From NCBI GenBank assembly GCA_946478915.1, contig CAMLER010000195.1:1-8347 (forward strand): a DNA stretch of 8,347 bases, read 5' to 3'. Position numbers and translations under genes: made by a program. Source of the DNA: an uncultured Chryseolinea sp. (GTDB lineage: Bacteria; Bacteroidota; Bacteroidia; Cytophagales; Cyclobacteriaceae). Of the stretch, positions 1-4,998 are shown piece by piece. Under the pieces are notes generated by a model. That model worked only from the letters and a program-made list of their open reading frames with translations, did no database searches and was not told the DNA's origin. Positions within the stretch are counted from its first letter, which is position 1. Every line of letters starts with the position of its first letter.

Positions 1-29
1 TGAGGGGGGTTGCACTATTAACATCGAAC

Positions 30-252
30 TGATATGTCATCCCTACGGGATTCGGGCGTATCGTGAAATTCTTTTTCTACCGATATATCGTCCCTAACGG
101 GACTCTGCGCATCTCGCTTTTGATTTCTACCAATATGTCGTCCCTAGCGGGACTCTGGAGCAACGCTTATTATCTCTACCGATATGCCGTCCCTGACGAG
201 ACTTCTATTGTACCACGGATTTTCTCTACCATTTGTCGTCACTGATGGGACT
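30..252 (+). repeat. Cluster 1, forward palindromic REP-like repeats (five copies)
   Basis: Copies lie at about 30-53, 74-105, 124-155, 173-204 and a decayed one at 226-252. Each full copy begins TTTCTACCRATATGTC (slightly varied) and ends in a hairpin with stem GTCCC/GGGAC and a 3-4 base loop (TAC, TAAC, TAGC or TGAC). The first copy has the compensated stem ATCCC/GGGAT. The copy at 173-204 has a broken stem (GAGAC in place of GGGAC). Such repeats next to a Y1 transposase gene are the hallmark of REP/RAYT systems. Compared with cluster 2, this cluster has gained or lost whole repeats, so its copy number is variable. Confidence 0.88.
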
Positions 253-412
253 ATGTTGGCTGTACCTAACGTCATTTTTAGTGGGAGTACTTTTTCGCAA
301 AGCACATCAATGTTATTTTTTTCAACCATTGACGTCCAGCCAAACCGTTATTTGTCTTCATCAATTGGTTAATTTCCTTAGATGTTTCCTAGCGATGACC
401 TGGCACCAGTCT
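253..412. other. Cluster 1 spacer between forward and reverse repeats
   Basis: This is a 160-bp spacer, identical at 1465-1624 and about 85-90% identical at 2677-2836 with small indels. It has no credible coding content: short frames through it are not preserved in the third copy. A central inverted repeat, ACATCAATG (304-312) with CATTGACGT (327-335), has one mismatch and survives in the divergent third copy. The stretch near 384-410 looks like a decayed reverse repeat mirroring the decayed forward repeat at 226-252. The whole cluster therefore resembles nested inverted repeats. Confidence 0.6.
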
Positions 413-487
413 GAATCCCGTTAGGGATGACATATCGGTAGAAATAGAAAAATGAGGTAATCAGAGTCCCGTCAGGGACGACATATT
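413..487 (-). repeat. Cluster 1, reverse palindromic REP-like repeats (two copies)
   Basis: Copies lie at 413-444 and 464-487, in inverted orientation to the repeats at 30-252. The first has stem ATCCC/GGGAT with loop GTTA and continues into GACATATCGGTAGAAA. The second has stem GTCCC/GGGAC with loop GTCA. The A-T pair in one copy replaces a G-C pair in the other, so pairing is retained. The outward-facing TTTCTACC/GGTAGAAA ends give the cluster terminal inverted repeats. Identical copies lie at 1625-1699. Confidence 0.88.
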
Positions 488-504
488 CAATATTTTAAGA
501 TTTT

Positions 505-527
505 CATGGCCCGGTCGCCCGGTCATG
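505..527. repeat. Imperfect hairpin upstream of transposase, copy 1
   Basis: CATGGCC at 505-511 can pair with GGTCATG at 521-527 (one G-T wobble). The element also contains a direct repeat of CCCGGTC. It starts at the point where cluster 3 (which has no transposase after it) stops resembling clusters 1 and 2, just after GATTTTCA. It may therefore mark the left limit of the transposase-bearing segment. The same sequence is at 1717-1739. Its function is inferred only from position. Confidence 0.5.
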
Positions 528-583
528 GAGACAGGAATGAGACCTCGAAAAAATATAAGGAAAACCGGTTATTAATTATTTGA

Positions 584-596
584 CCTTCCGAGAAGG
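584..596. repeat. Short perfect hairpin upstream of transposase, copy 1
   Basis: CCTTC-CGA-GAAGG is a 5-bp perfect stem ending 38 bases before the transposase ATG. It could be a DNA hairpin recognised by the Y1 transposase or a structure in the leader of its mRNA; the sequence alone does not decide. It is repeated at 1796-1808. Confidence 0.4.
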
Positions 597-634
597 ACCT
601 TGTAACTACAGCTACTTTTAAACGCGCAAAGCTT

Positions 635-1117
635 ATGGCAAATACCTTCACTCAAATACACATTCAGGCAGTTTTTGCTGTTCAAAACAGAGACTGCATC
701 ATCCGCCCTGTCTGGAAGGATGAATTGTACAAATACATCACCGGAGTCGTTCAGCAGAACAAGCACAAGATGCTGGCAATTAATGGAATGCCTGATCATC
801 TGCATGTCTTTTTTGGAATGAGACCCTCACAATCACTTTCAGACTTAATGCAGGATATTAAAGGCGCTTCCTCAAAATGGATCAACGAAATGGGATTTAT
901 TAAAGAACATTTTTCATGGCAAGAGGGATATGGTGCTTTTTCTTATTGCAAGTCTGAGGTGCCCACCGTGATTCAATATATAAGAAATCAGGAGGAGCAT
1001 CATAAAAAGAAAACTTTTTTCGAAGAATACAAGAATCTATTGGAAGAGTTTGAAATTGATTATGATGAGCGATTCATCTTCAAGTCCGTGGATTACGTAA
1101 CGGATGGTGTTTCTTAA
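635..1117 (+). CDS. IS200-like Y1 (HUH) transposase, REP-associated (RAYT-type), copy 1
   Basis: A 160-residue single-domain Y1 transposase that would cut and join single-stranded DNA through a phosphotyrosine. Visible motifs are the metal-binding HUH pair in GMPDHLHVFF (His55, His57), the WQEGYGAFS block (95-103), and the nucleophile in the YxxxQ motif YIRNQ (Tyr115, Gln119) followed by EEHHKKKTF. All catalytic residues are present and the length suits the IS200/RAYT family (about 150 residues). There is no TnpB partner. The flanking DNA is a set of palindromic repeats rather than two simple IS ends, which favours a REP-associated, possibly domesticated enzyme over a free-moving IS200. ATG at 635 fits the family N-terminus (MANTFTQIHIQ); no Shine-Dalgarno is visible. 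It is identical to the gene at 1847-2329. Confidence 0.93.
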   Translation: MANTFTQIHIQAVFAVQNRDCIIRPVWKDELYKYITGVVQQNKHKMLAINGMPDHLHVFFGMRPSQSLSDLMQDIKGASSKWINEMGFIKEHFSWQEGYGAFSYCKSEVPTVIQYIRNQEEHHKKKTFFEEYKNLLEEFEIDYDERFIFKSVDYVTDGVS

Positions 1118-1135
1118 TTTCTTTTAATTCTTCAA

Positions 1136-1193
1136 TTGACGACATTCAGCGCTGCATTGTTAAACCAATTTGACTGAATGAAGCCAGCGTCAA
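1136..1193. repeat. Nested inverted repeat just after transposase, copy 1
   Basis: Three nested pairings lie 18 bases after the stop codon. TTGACG (1136-1141) pairs with CGTCAA (1188-1193), CATTCAG (1143-1149) with CTGAATG (1174-1180), and ATTG (1156-1159) with CAAT (1166-1169). The arrangement is a long arm with internal bulges and no T-run after it, so it is not a standard intrinsic terminator. Likely readings are a transposase-recognised DNA end or a structure protecting the mRNA 3' end. It recurs at 2348-2405. Confidence 0.6.
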
Positions 1194-1258
1194 ATAAATA
1201 AACATTTCATTCCGGTTGATCCGAAGAATATTCGTGTCACGCGTATCGTGGAATTTCT

Positions 1259-1464
1259 TTTTCTACCGATATGTCCCTTTTGATTTCTACCAATATGTCG
1301 TCCCTAGCGGGACTCTGGAGCATCGGGCTTTTATCTTCTACCGATATGTCGTCCCTAGCGGGACTCTGGAGCAACGCTTTATTATCTCTACCGATATGCC
1401 GTCCCTGACGAGACTTCTATTGTACCACGGATTTTCTCTACCATTTGTCGTCACTGATGGGACT
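1259..1464 (+). repeat. Cluster 2, forward palindromic REP-like repeats
   Basis: Copies lie at 1284-1315, 1335-1366 and 1385-1416, with a decayed copy at 1438-1464. A truncated one at 1259-1278 keeps the TTTCTACCGATATGTCCC arm but has lost the second half of the hairpin. Compared with 70-130, a stretch of about 30 bp containing the palindrome is missing there. The copies at 1284 and 1335 have perfect GTCCC-TAGC-GGGAC stems followed by CTGGAGC. The duplication junction (1379-1410) falls within the copy at 1385-1416. Confidence 0.88.
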
Positions 1465-1624
1465 ATGTTGGCTGTACCTAACGTCATTTTTAGTGGGAGT
1501 ACTTTTTCGCAAAGCACATCAATGTTATTTTTTTCAACCATTGACGTCCAGCCAAACCGTTATTTGTCTTCATCAATTGGTTAATTTCCTTAGATGTTTC
1601 CTAGCGATGACCTGGCACCAGTCT
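1465..1624. other. Cluster 2 spacer between forward and reverse repeats
   Basis: An exact copy of 253-412, produced by the 1212-bp duplication. No separate coding content is seen. The central inverted repeat falls at 1516-1524 with 1539-1547. Confidence 0.6.
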
Positions 1625-1699
1625 GAATCCCGTTAGGGATGACATATCGGTAGAAATAGAAAAATGAGGTAATCAGAGTCCCGTCAGGGACGACATATT
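1625..1699 (-). repeat. Cluster 2, reverse palindromic REP-like repeats
   Basis: Inverted copies at 1625-1656 (stem ATCCC/GGGAT) and 1676-1699 (stem GTCCC/GGGAC), identical to 413-487. They lie about 150 bp upstream of the second transposase gene. Confidence 0.88.
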
Positions 1700-1716
1700 C
1701 AATATTTTAAGATTTT

Positions 1717-1739
1717 CATGGCCCGGTCGCCCGGTCATG
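1717..1739. repeat. Imperfect hairpin upstream of transposase, copy 2
   Basis: An exact copy of the CATGGCC...GGTCATG hairpin at 505-527, at the same distance from the second transposase gene. Confidence 0.5.
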
Positions 1740-1795
1740 GAGACAGGAATGAGACCTCGAAAAAATATAAGGAAAACCGGTTATTAATTATTTGA

Positions 1796-1808
1796 CCTTC
1801 CGAGAAGG
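1796..1808. repeat. Short perfect hairpin upstream of transposase, copy 2
   Basis: CCTTC-CGA-GAAGG again, 38 bases before the ATG at 1847, identical to 584-596. Confidence 0.4.
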
Positions 1809-1846
1809 ACCTTGTAACTACAGCTACTTTTAAACGCGCAAAGCTT

Positions 1847-2329
1847 ATGGCAAATACCTTCACTCAAATACACATTCAGGCAGTTTTTGCTGTTCAAAAC
1901 AGAGACTGCATCATCCGCCCTGTCTGGAAGGATGAATTGTACAAATACATCACCGGAGTCGTTCAGCAGAACAAGCACAAGATGCTGGCAATTAATGGAA
2001 TGCCTGATCATCTGCATGTCTTTTTTGGAATGAGACCCTCACAATCACTTTCAGACTTAATGCAGGATATTAAAGGCGCTTCCTCAAAATGGATCAACGA
2101 AATGGGATTTATTAAAGAACATTTTTCATGGCAAGAGGGATATGGTGCTTTTTCTTATTGCAAGTCTGAGGTGCCCACCGTGATTCAATATATAAGAAAT
2201 CAGGAGGAGCATCATAAAAAGAAAACTTTTTTCGAAGAATACAAGAATCTATTGGAAGAGTTTGAAATTGATTATGATGAGCGATTCATCTTCAAGTCCG
2301 TGGATTACGTAACGGATGGTGTTTCTTAA
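1847..2329 (+). CDS. IS200-like Y1 (HUH) transposase, REP-associated (RAYT-type), copy 2
   Basis: This encodes the same 160-residue protein as 635-1117, with His55/His57 of the HUH pair and Tyr115/Gln119 of the YxxxQ motif intact. The upstream 217 bp and the downstream sequence are also identical between the two genes, so both should be expressed equally. Neither copy has drifted. The duplication is therefore very recent, kept identical by gene conversion, or an assembly error. The role is the same: strand transfer of single-stranded DNA, probably acting on the hairpins on either side. Because the frame is open and the catalytic residues are retained, I see no sign of decay. Confidence 0.93.
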   Translation: MANTFTQIHIQAVFAVQNRDCIIRPVWKDELYKYITGVVQQNKHKMLAINGMPDHLHVFFGMRPSQSLSDLMQDIKGASSKWINEMGFIKEHFSWQEGYGAFSYCKSEVPTVIQYIRNQEEHHKKKTFFEEYKNLLEEFEIDYDERFIFKSVDYVTDGVS

Positions 2330-2347
2330 TTTCTTTTAATTCTTCAA

Positions 2348-2405
2348 TTGACGACATTCAGCGCTGCATTGTTAAACCAATTTGACTGAATGAAGCCAGC
2401 GTCAA
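2348..2405. repeat. Nested inverted repeat just after transposase, copy 2
   Basis: Identical to 1136-1193: TTGACG/CGTCAA outer, CATTCAG/CTGAATG middle and ATTG/CAAT inner pairings, starting 18 bases after the stop codon. Confidence 0.6.
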
Positions 2406-2470
2406 ATAAATAAACATTTCATTCCGGTTGATCCGAAGAATATTCGTGTCACGCGTATCGTGGAATTTCT

Positions 2471-2676
2471 TTTTCTACCGATATGTCCCTTTTGATTTCT
2501 ACCAATATGTCGTCCCTAGCGGGACTCTGGAGCATCGGGCTTTTATCTTCTACCGATATGTCGTCCCTAGCGGGACTCTGGAGCAACGCTTTATTATCTC
2601 TACCGATATGCCGTCCCTGACGGGACTTCTATTGTACCACGGATTTTCTCTACCACTTGTCGTCACTGACGGGATT
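2471..2676 (+). repeat. Cluster 3, forward palindromic REP-like repeats
   Basis: A truncated copy at 2471-2490, full copies at 2496-2527, 2547-2578 and 2597-2628, and a decayed copy at 2650-2676. Up to 2622 it equals cluster 2. From 2623 it diverges: the copy at 2597-2628 has an intact GTCCC-TGAC-GGGAC stem where clusters 1 and 2 carry GAGAC. Cluster 3 therefore keeps a version of the repeat that did not take part in the duplication downstream of the junction. Confidence 0.88.
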
Positions 2677-2836
2677 ATGTTGGCTGTACCTAAGTCATCT
2701 TTGGTGGGAGTACCCTTTTCGCAAGGACATCAATGTTATTTTTTTCAAACATTGACGTCCAGCCATACCGTTGCTTGTTTTCATCAAATGGTTAATTTGC
2801 ATGTGATGATTCCTAGCGATGCGCTGGCACCAGTCT
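2677..2836. other. Cluster 3 spacer (diverged copy)
   Basis: Homologous to 253-412 and 1465-1624 but with scattered substitutions and single-base indels, roughly 85-90% identical by eye. The central pairing TCAATG...CATTGA is retained. The indels change the reading frame, which argues against a conserved protein in the spacer. Confidence 0.6.
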
Positions 2837-2910
2837 GAATCCCTTTAGGGATGACATATCGGTAGAAATCGAAAATGAGGTAACCAGAGTCCCGTCAGGG
2901 ACGACATATT
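2837..2910 (-). repeat. Cluster 3, reverse palindromic REP-like repeats
   Basis: Inverted copies at 2837-2868 (ATCCC-TTTA-GGGAT) and 2887-2910 (GTCCC-GTCA-GGGAC). Similarity to clusters 1 and 2 continues only to about 2931 (GATTTTCA). There the transposase-linked sequence is absent and unrelated DNA begins. Cluster 3 is thus a transposase-free end of the island. Confidence 0.88.
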
Positions 2911-3019
2911 CAATATTAAAAAAGATTTTCAATCGCCTTGTTCTTCCTCTAATGGACCCAAAATACAACCCCTTCGCACTGCCGGCGGCTTTGGTTAATA
3001 TATTTCAACAAACAACGTT

Positions 3020-3036
3020 ATCTTAGGATCTAAGAT
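3020..3036. promoter_or_regulatory. Perfect 17-bp palindrome upstream of the DUF2200 gene
   Basis: ATCTTAG-GAT-CTAAGAT is a perfect 7-bp inverted repeat around a 3-base centre, ending 13 bases before the ATG at 3050. It could be an operator for a dimeric repressor or a leader hairpin over the ribosome-binding region. No T-run follows, so it is not a terminator. Confidence 0.45.
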
Positions 3037-3049
3037 TTAAACTCATTCG

Positions 3050-3412
3050 ATGAAAGATACGAAAACACATGACGAGCGCATTGCCAAAATGATATTCGCT
3101 TCGGTTTATCCCATGTACGTTGAGAAGGTAGAGAAAAAGGGCAGGACGAAGGAAGAGTTGCACAAGGTCATAGAATGGCTGACGGGTTTTAATAGCAAGA
3201 AATTACAAGAGCTAATAAACGAAAGAGTGACCTTTGAAACATTTTTTCAGCGTGCGAAAATAAATCCGAATGCCCGGCTCATCACGGGCGCTATCTGTGG
3301 TTATCGGGTAGAAGAAATCAAAAATCCGTTGACACAACAAGCAAGGTATCTCGATAAGCTGGTGGATGAACTAGCGAAGGGGCGAAAAATGGAAAAAATT
3401 TTACGATCATAG
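3050..3412 (+). CDS. DUF2200 family protein
   Basis: A small, soluble, charged protein of 120 residues with no signal peptide or membrane segment. The family pattern is recognisable throughout: an early IFASVYPMYVEKVEKKGRTKEE block (residues about 15-36), VIEWLTGF (41-48), FETFF (62-66), NPNARLITGAICGYRVEEI (72-90), and the closing LDKLVDELAKGRKMEKILR. Length matches the family. The function of DUF2200 proteins is not established, as far as I know, so none is assigned. The ATG at 3050 is chosen because the conserved core begins about 15 residues later. The gene stands alone between the transposase island and a structured non-coding region, and the palindrome at 3020-3036 may regulate it. Confidence 0.85.
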   Translation: MKDTKTHDERIAKMIFASVYPMYVEKVEKKGRTKEELHKVIEWLTGFNSKKLQELINERVTFETFFQRAKINPNARLITGAICGYRVEEIKNPLTQQARYLDKLVDELAKGRKMEKILRS

Positions 3413-3603
3413 TTTCAGTTGAAATTGTTTTGTGCGTGTTGACAAATTAGCTCGCACTAAGAATTCCGAAGGGCATTCAACGTGAATAGCGCCGGGTGAC
3501 GTCCGGTGACCCAAAAAAAGTTATCCGGGGTATAGTCGCGCTTGAGAACCAACCCGGAAAGGTGTTGAACAATCGTTGATCCATTGAAGGGGATGAACAC
3601 CGT

Positions 3604-3637
3604 TGATGAGAAAAAGTTTGAACTAGTTCTCTCATCA
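3604..3637. repeat. Stem-loop 1 of the non-coding region
   Basis: TGATGAGA (3604-3611) and TCTCATCA (3630-3637) form a perfect 8-bp inverted repeat. The loop contains the 10-bp palindrome GAACTAGTTC (3620-3629). No T-run follows. Confidence 0.5.
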
Positions 3638-3671
3638 CAATGAAGTCTTACATAAGAAAATTACCCAAACC

Positions 3672-3702
3672 ATAGCCGCTTGATTCAGCAATCACTGGCT
3701 AT
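3672..3702. repeat. Stem-loop 2 of the non-coding region
   Basis: ATAGCC (3672-3677) pairs with GGCTAT (3697-3702). Inside it TGATT (3681-3685) pairs with AATCA (3690-3694) around a CAGC loop. The two stacked stems are separated by a small internal loop. Confidence 0.5.
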
Positions 3703-3706
3703 CCTG

Positions 3707-3742
3707 CGATAAGGTTATACTATATGCAAATCGGACTTATCG
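3707..3742. repeat. Stem-loop 3 of the non-coding region
   Basis: CGATAAG (3707-3713) and CTTATCG (3736-3742) form a perfect 7-bp inverted repeat around an AT-rich 22-base loop, starting 5 bases after stem-loop 2. The loop holds GGTTATACTATATGC, which might contain a promoter for the membrane protein gene downstream, but this is a guess. Confidence 0.4.
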
Positions 3743-3928
3743 ATCATCAAAGTGCGCACTAAGAATCCGGGGTATAGCACGCTCGAACAACCAACCTCGA
3801 ATGGGGTTGAACTCATTTACGCATCCCGTTGCACAGATTATTTATATTACCGTAGAAGAAACGCGCGCGCCGTTGTTAACAATAAAAATGCACAAATGAC
3901 CGTATTATTCAATCATAAATTAAGGGTC

Positions 3929-4834
3929 ATGGCAGTGAAACCAAAACAAATAACGACCATTTTTAAAAATGCATTCGTGCAGTTAAGACGAAGCGAGCCC
4001 CTTATCCTCGCCAGCGCAACCGCGTTCTTCACTTTATTTTCGCTGGCACCAATTATGGTTATTCTCGCCAGTATCCTAAGCATGATTTTCAGAAATAGCA
4101 AAATTTCCGAATCCCTATTTCAACCATTGCAAAGGGTTTTTGGCGCCGAAACATCTGAACAAATACAAACTATCGTTGGAAATGTTAAATCCGTCGCAGG
4201 TGACTGGTACATCACCGTTGGCGGCTTTATTTTCTTGCTGTTCGTCGCTACCAATTTGCTAAATATCATCAAGAAGGCTATCAACCAACTCTGGCGTATA
4301 CGCAAAAGTACTTCCAGAAGAATAAAATACACGCTGCGAGAGCGATCGATCGCTATACTCCTCATCCTGTCGATCGGTTTTATTTTTATAATTTCTCTTT
4401 TACTGGATACATCTGTAGCCTTTCTCCAGGGATACCTTGAGCAACTTATTCCCAGCGTCGACACCTTTCTCATACGGACTGTAAATATATTTTTCTCTAT
4501 CCTGGTTGTCACAGCATGGTTCACCATCGTGTATAAAATCTTACCCGATGCCATTGTGCATTGGGAGGTTGCTATAGTAGGCGGACTGCTTACCGCCGTA
4601 TTATTTACCATTGGGAAATGGATCCTCGGATATCTACTCAATTACAGCAGCATGGTGACCATCTTTGGTGCCTTCGCATCTGTTCTTTTCATTCTGTTAT
4701 TCATCTTTTACTCTTCGCTTATTTTATATTTTGGCGCTGCCTTTACGCACGCCTATGCCAATGTAGCAGGGAGGCCAATAAAGCCGCGGAAGCATAGTGT
4801 GAATTATGAGGTGAAAACAGTTTCGCCGGAATGA
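3929..4834 (+). CDS. YihY/BrkB family inner-membrane protein
   Basis: An integral membrane protein of 301 residues, close to the family's usual 280-320. Six hydrophobic segments are visible, at about 26-53, 93-115, 138-165, 180-204, 210-235 and 243-272. Family signatures include ATAFFTLFSLAPIMVIL in segment 1, NQLWRI after segment 2, YKILPDA before segment 5, GKWILGYLL at its end, and FGAFASVLF...YFGAAFTHAYA in the last segment. The protein sits in the cytoplasmic membrane; the family's transport role is unproven (the old ribonuclease BN label is considered wrong). ATG 3929 is preferred over the upstream GTG at 3752 because the family domain starts here, AAGGG lies 3 bases before the ATG, and the extra codons overlap a DNA repeat. 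A basic tail (GRPIKPRKH) follows the last helix. Confidence 0.88.
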   Translation: MAVKPKQITTIFKNAFVQLRRSEPLILASATAFFTLFSLAPIMVILASILSMIFRNSKISESLFQPLQRVFGAETSEQIQTIVGNVKSVAGDWYITVGGFIFLLFVATNLLNIIKKAINQLWRIRKSTSRRIKYTLRERSIAILLILSIGFIFIISLLLDTSVAFLQGYLEQLIPSVDTFLIRTVNIFFSILVVTAWFTIVYKILPDAIVHWEVAIVGGLLTAVLFTIGKWILGYLLNYSSMVTIFGAFASVLFILLFIFYSSLILYFGAAFTHAYANVAGRPIKPRKHSVNYEVKTVSPE

Positions 4835-4998
4835 TTTGCGATCTGCCCTCGGCATTGGGGATTAACAAAACGCAATAGACATGATTTGATAACCAAGAGA
4901 GGTAATATATGCGCTCTAACTCCATGCACCCGATATGAAGCGTTATGCTCGGGATGCCGAACACAGTCATTAAAACACAAACGCCGCCGATTTTCGAG

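Larger units (their letters stand above)
167..2622. repeat. Tandem duplication, period 1212 bp (two units, each with one Y1 transposase)
   Basis: Bases 167-1410 recur at 1379-2622 with an offset of exactly 1212 and no mismatch seen by eye; the transposase proteins and a long antisense frame are also identical. Identity breaks on the left at 166/1378, where copy 1 lacks one T of a TTT run. It breaks on the right at 1411 (A) versus 2623 (G). The shared 32 bp at 1379-1410 is therefore the junction: it is third-cluster-like on its left and first-cluster-like on its right. This fits unequal exchange between two palindromic-repeat clusters flanking a single ancestral transposase. An assembly artefact is possible, because perfect tandem copies of this length are easily miscounted. 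Confidence 0.93.
3453..3812. repeat. Second palindromic repeat family and direct repeats in non-coding region
   Basis: The 12-bp sequence CGCACTAAGAAT occurs at 3453-3464 and 3755-3766. The 13-bp sequence ATCCGGGGTATAG occurs at 3523-3535 and 3765-3777, and both are followed by a related 35-bp tail ending GTTGAAC. In the second copy the two blocks are fused; in the first they are separated by about 58 bp (3465-3522). Palindrome-like cores of the CCCCGAAGGGG type, followed by TTGAAC, TGAAC or TTCAAC, lie at about 3462-3481, 3550-3570, 3579-3598 and 3792-3812. These are unrelated to the GTCCC/GGGAC repeats of the transposase island. Confidence 0.65.
3413..3928. other. Non-coding region between DUF2200 and YihY genes
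   Basis: These 516 bp carry no gene I can support. An open frame from a GTG at 3752 runs into the YihY gene, but its first 59 codons lie over the repeat described at 3755-3812 and are low-complexity in character. The region contains the second repeat family, the three stem-loops at 3604-3742, and a GGGTGACGTCCGGTGACCC stretch (3494-3512) followed by seven A residues. It could be a decayed mobile element or an untranslated structured RNA. It shows no tRNA or rRNA features. Confidence 0.6.

Noticed and set aside
30..487. A CRISPR array
   Set aside because: The repeats are irregularly spaced, occur in both orientations and carry internal hairpins with varying loops. Spacing and unit structure do not fit repeat-spacer arrays, and no cas gene is present.
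572..805. A 77-codon minus-strand frame, repeated at 1784-2017
   Set aside because: It overlaps the transposase gene antisense and has no recognisable domain. Its conservation only reflects the DNA duplication.
635..1117. A complete IS200/IS605 element with TnpB
   Set aside because: No TnpB/OrfB gene is present, and the flanks are multiple dispersed REP-like palindromes rather than two defined IS ends.
1216..1584. A 122-codon forward frame (and a 136-codon version at 2428-2838) with a repeated FYRYVVPSGTLE pattern
   Set aside because: The repeated residues are translations of the palindromic DNA repeats. The frame shifts between the spacer copies and is not preserved, so it is not a gene.
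3494..3520. Intrinsic terminator after the DUF2200 gene
   Set aside because: Only four outer base pairs (GGGT/ACCC) form cleanly, and the run that follows is A, not T, on this strand.
4120..4641. A 173-codon minus-strand frame
   Set aside because: It is antisense to the YihY-type gene, whose helices and family motifs are clear.
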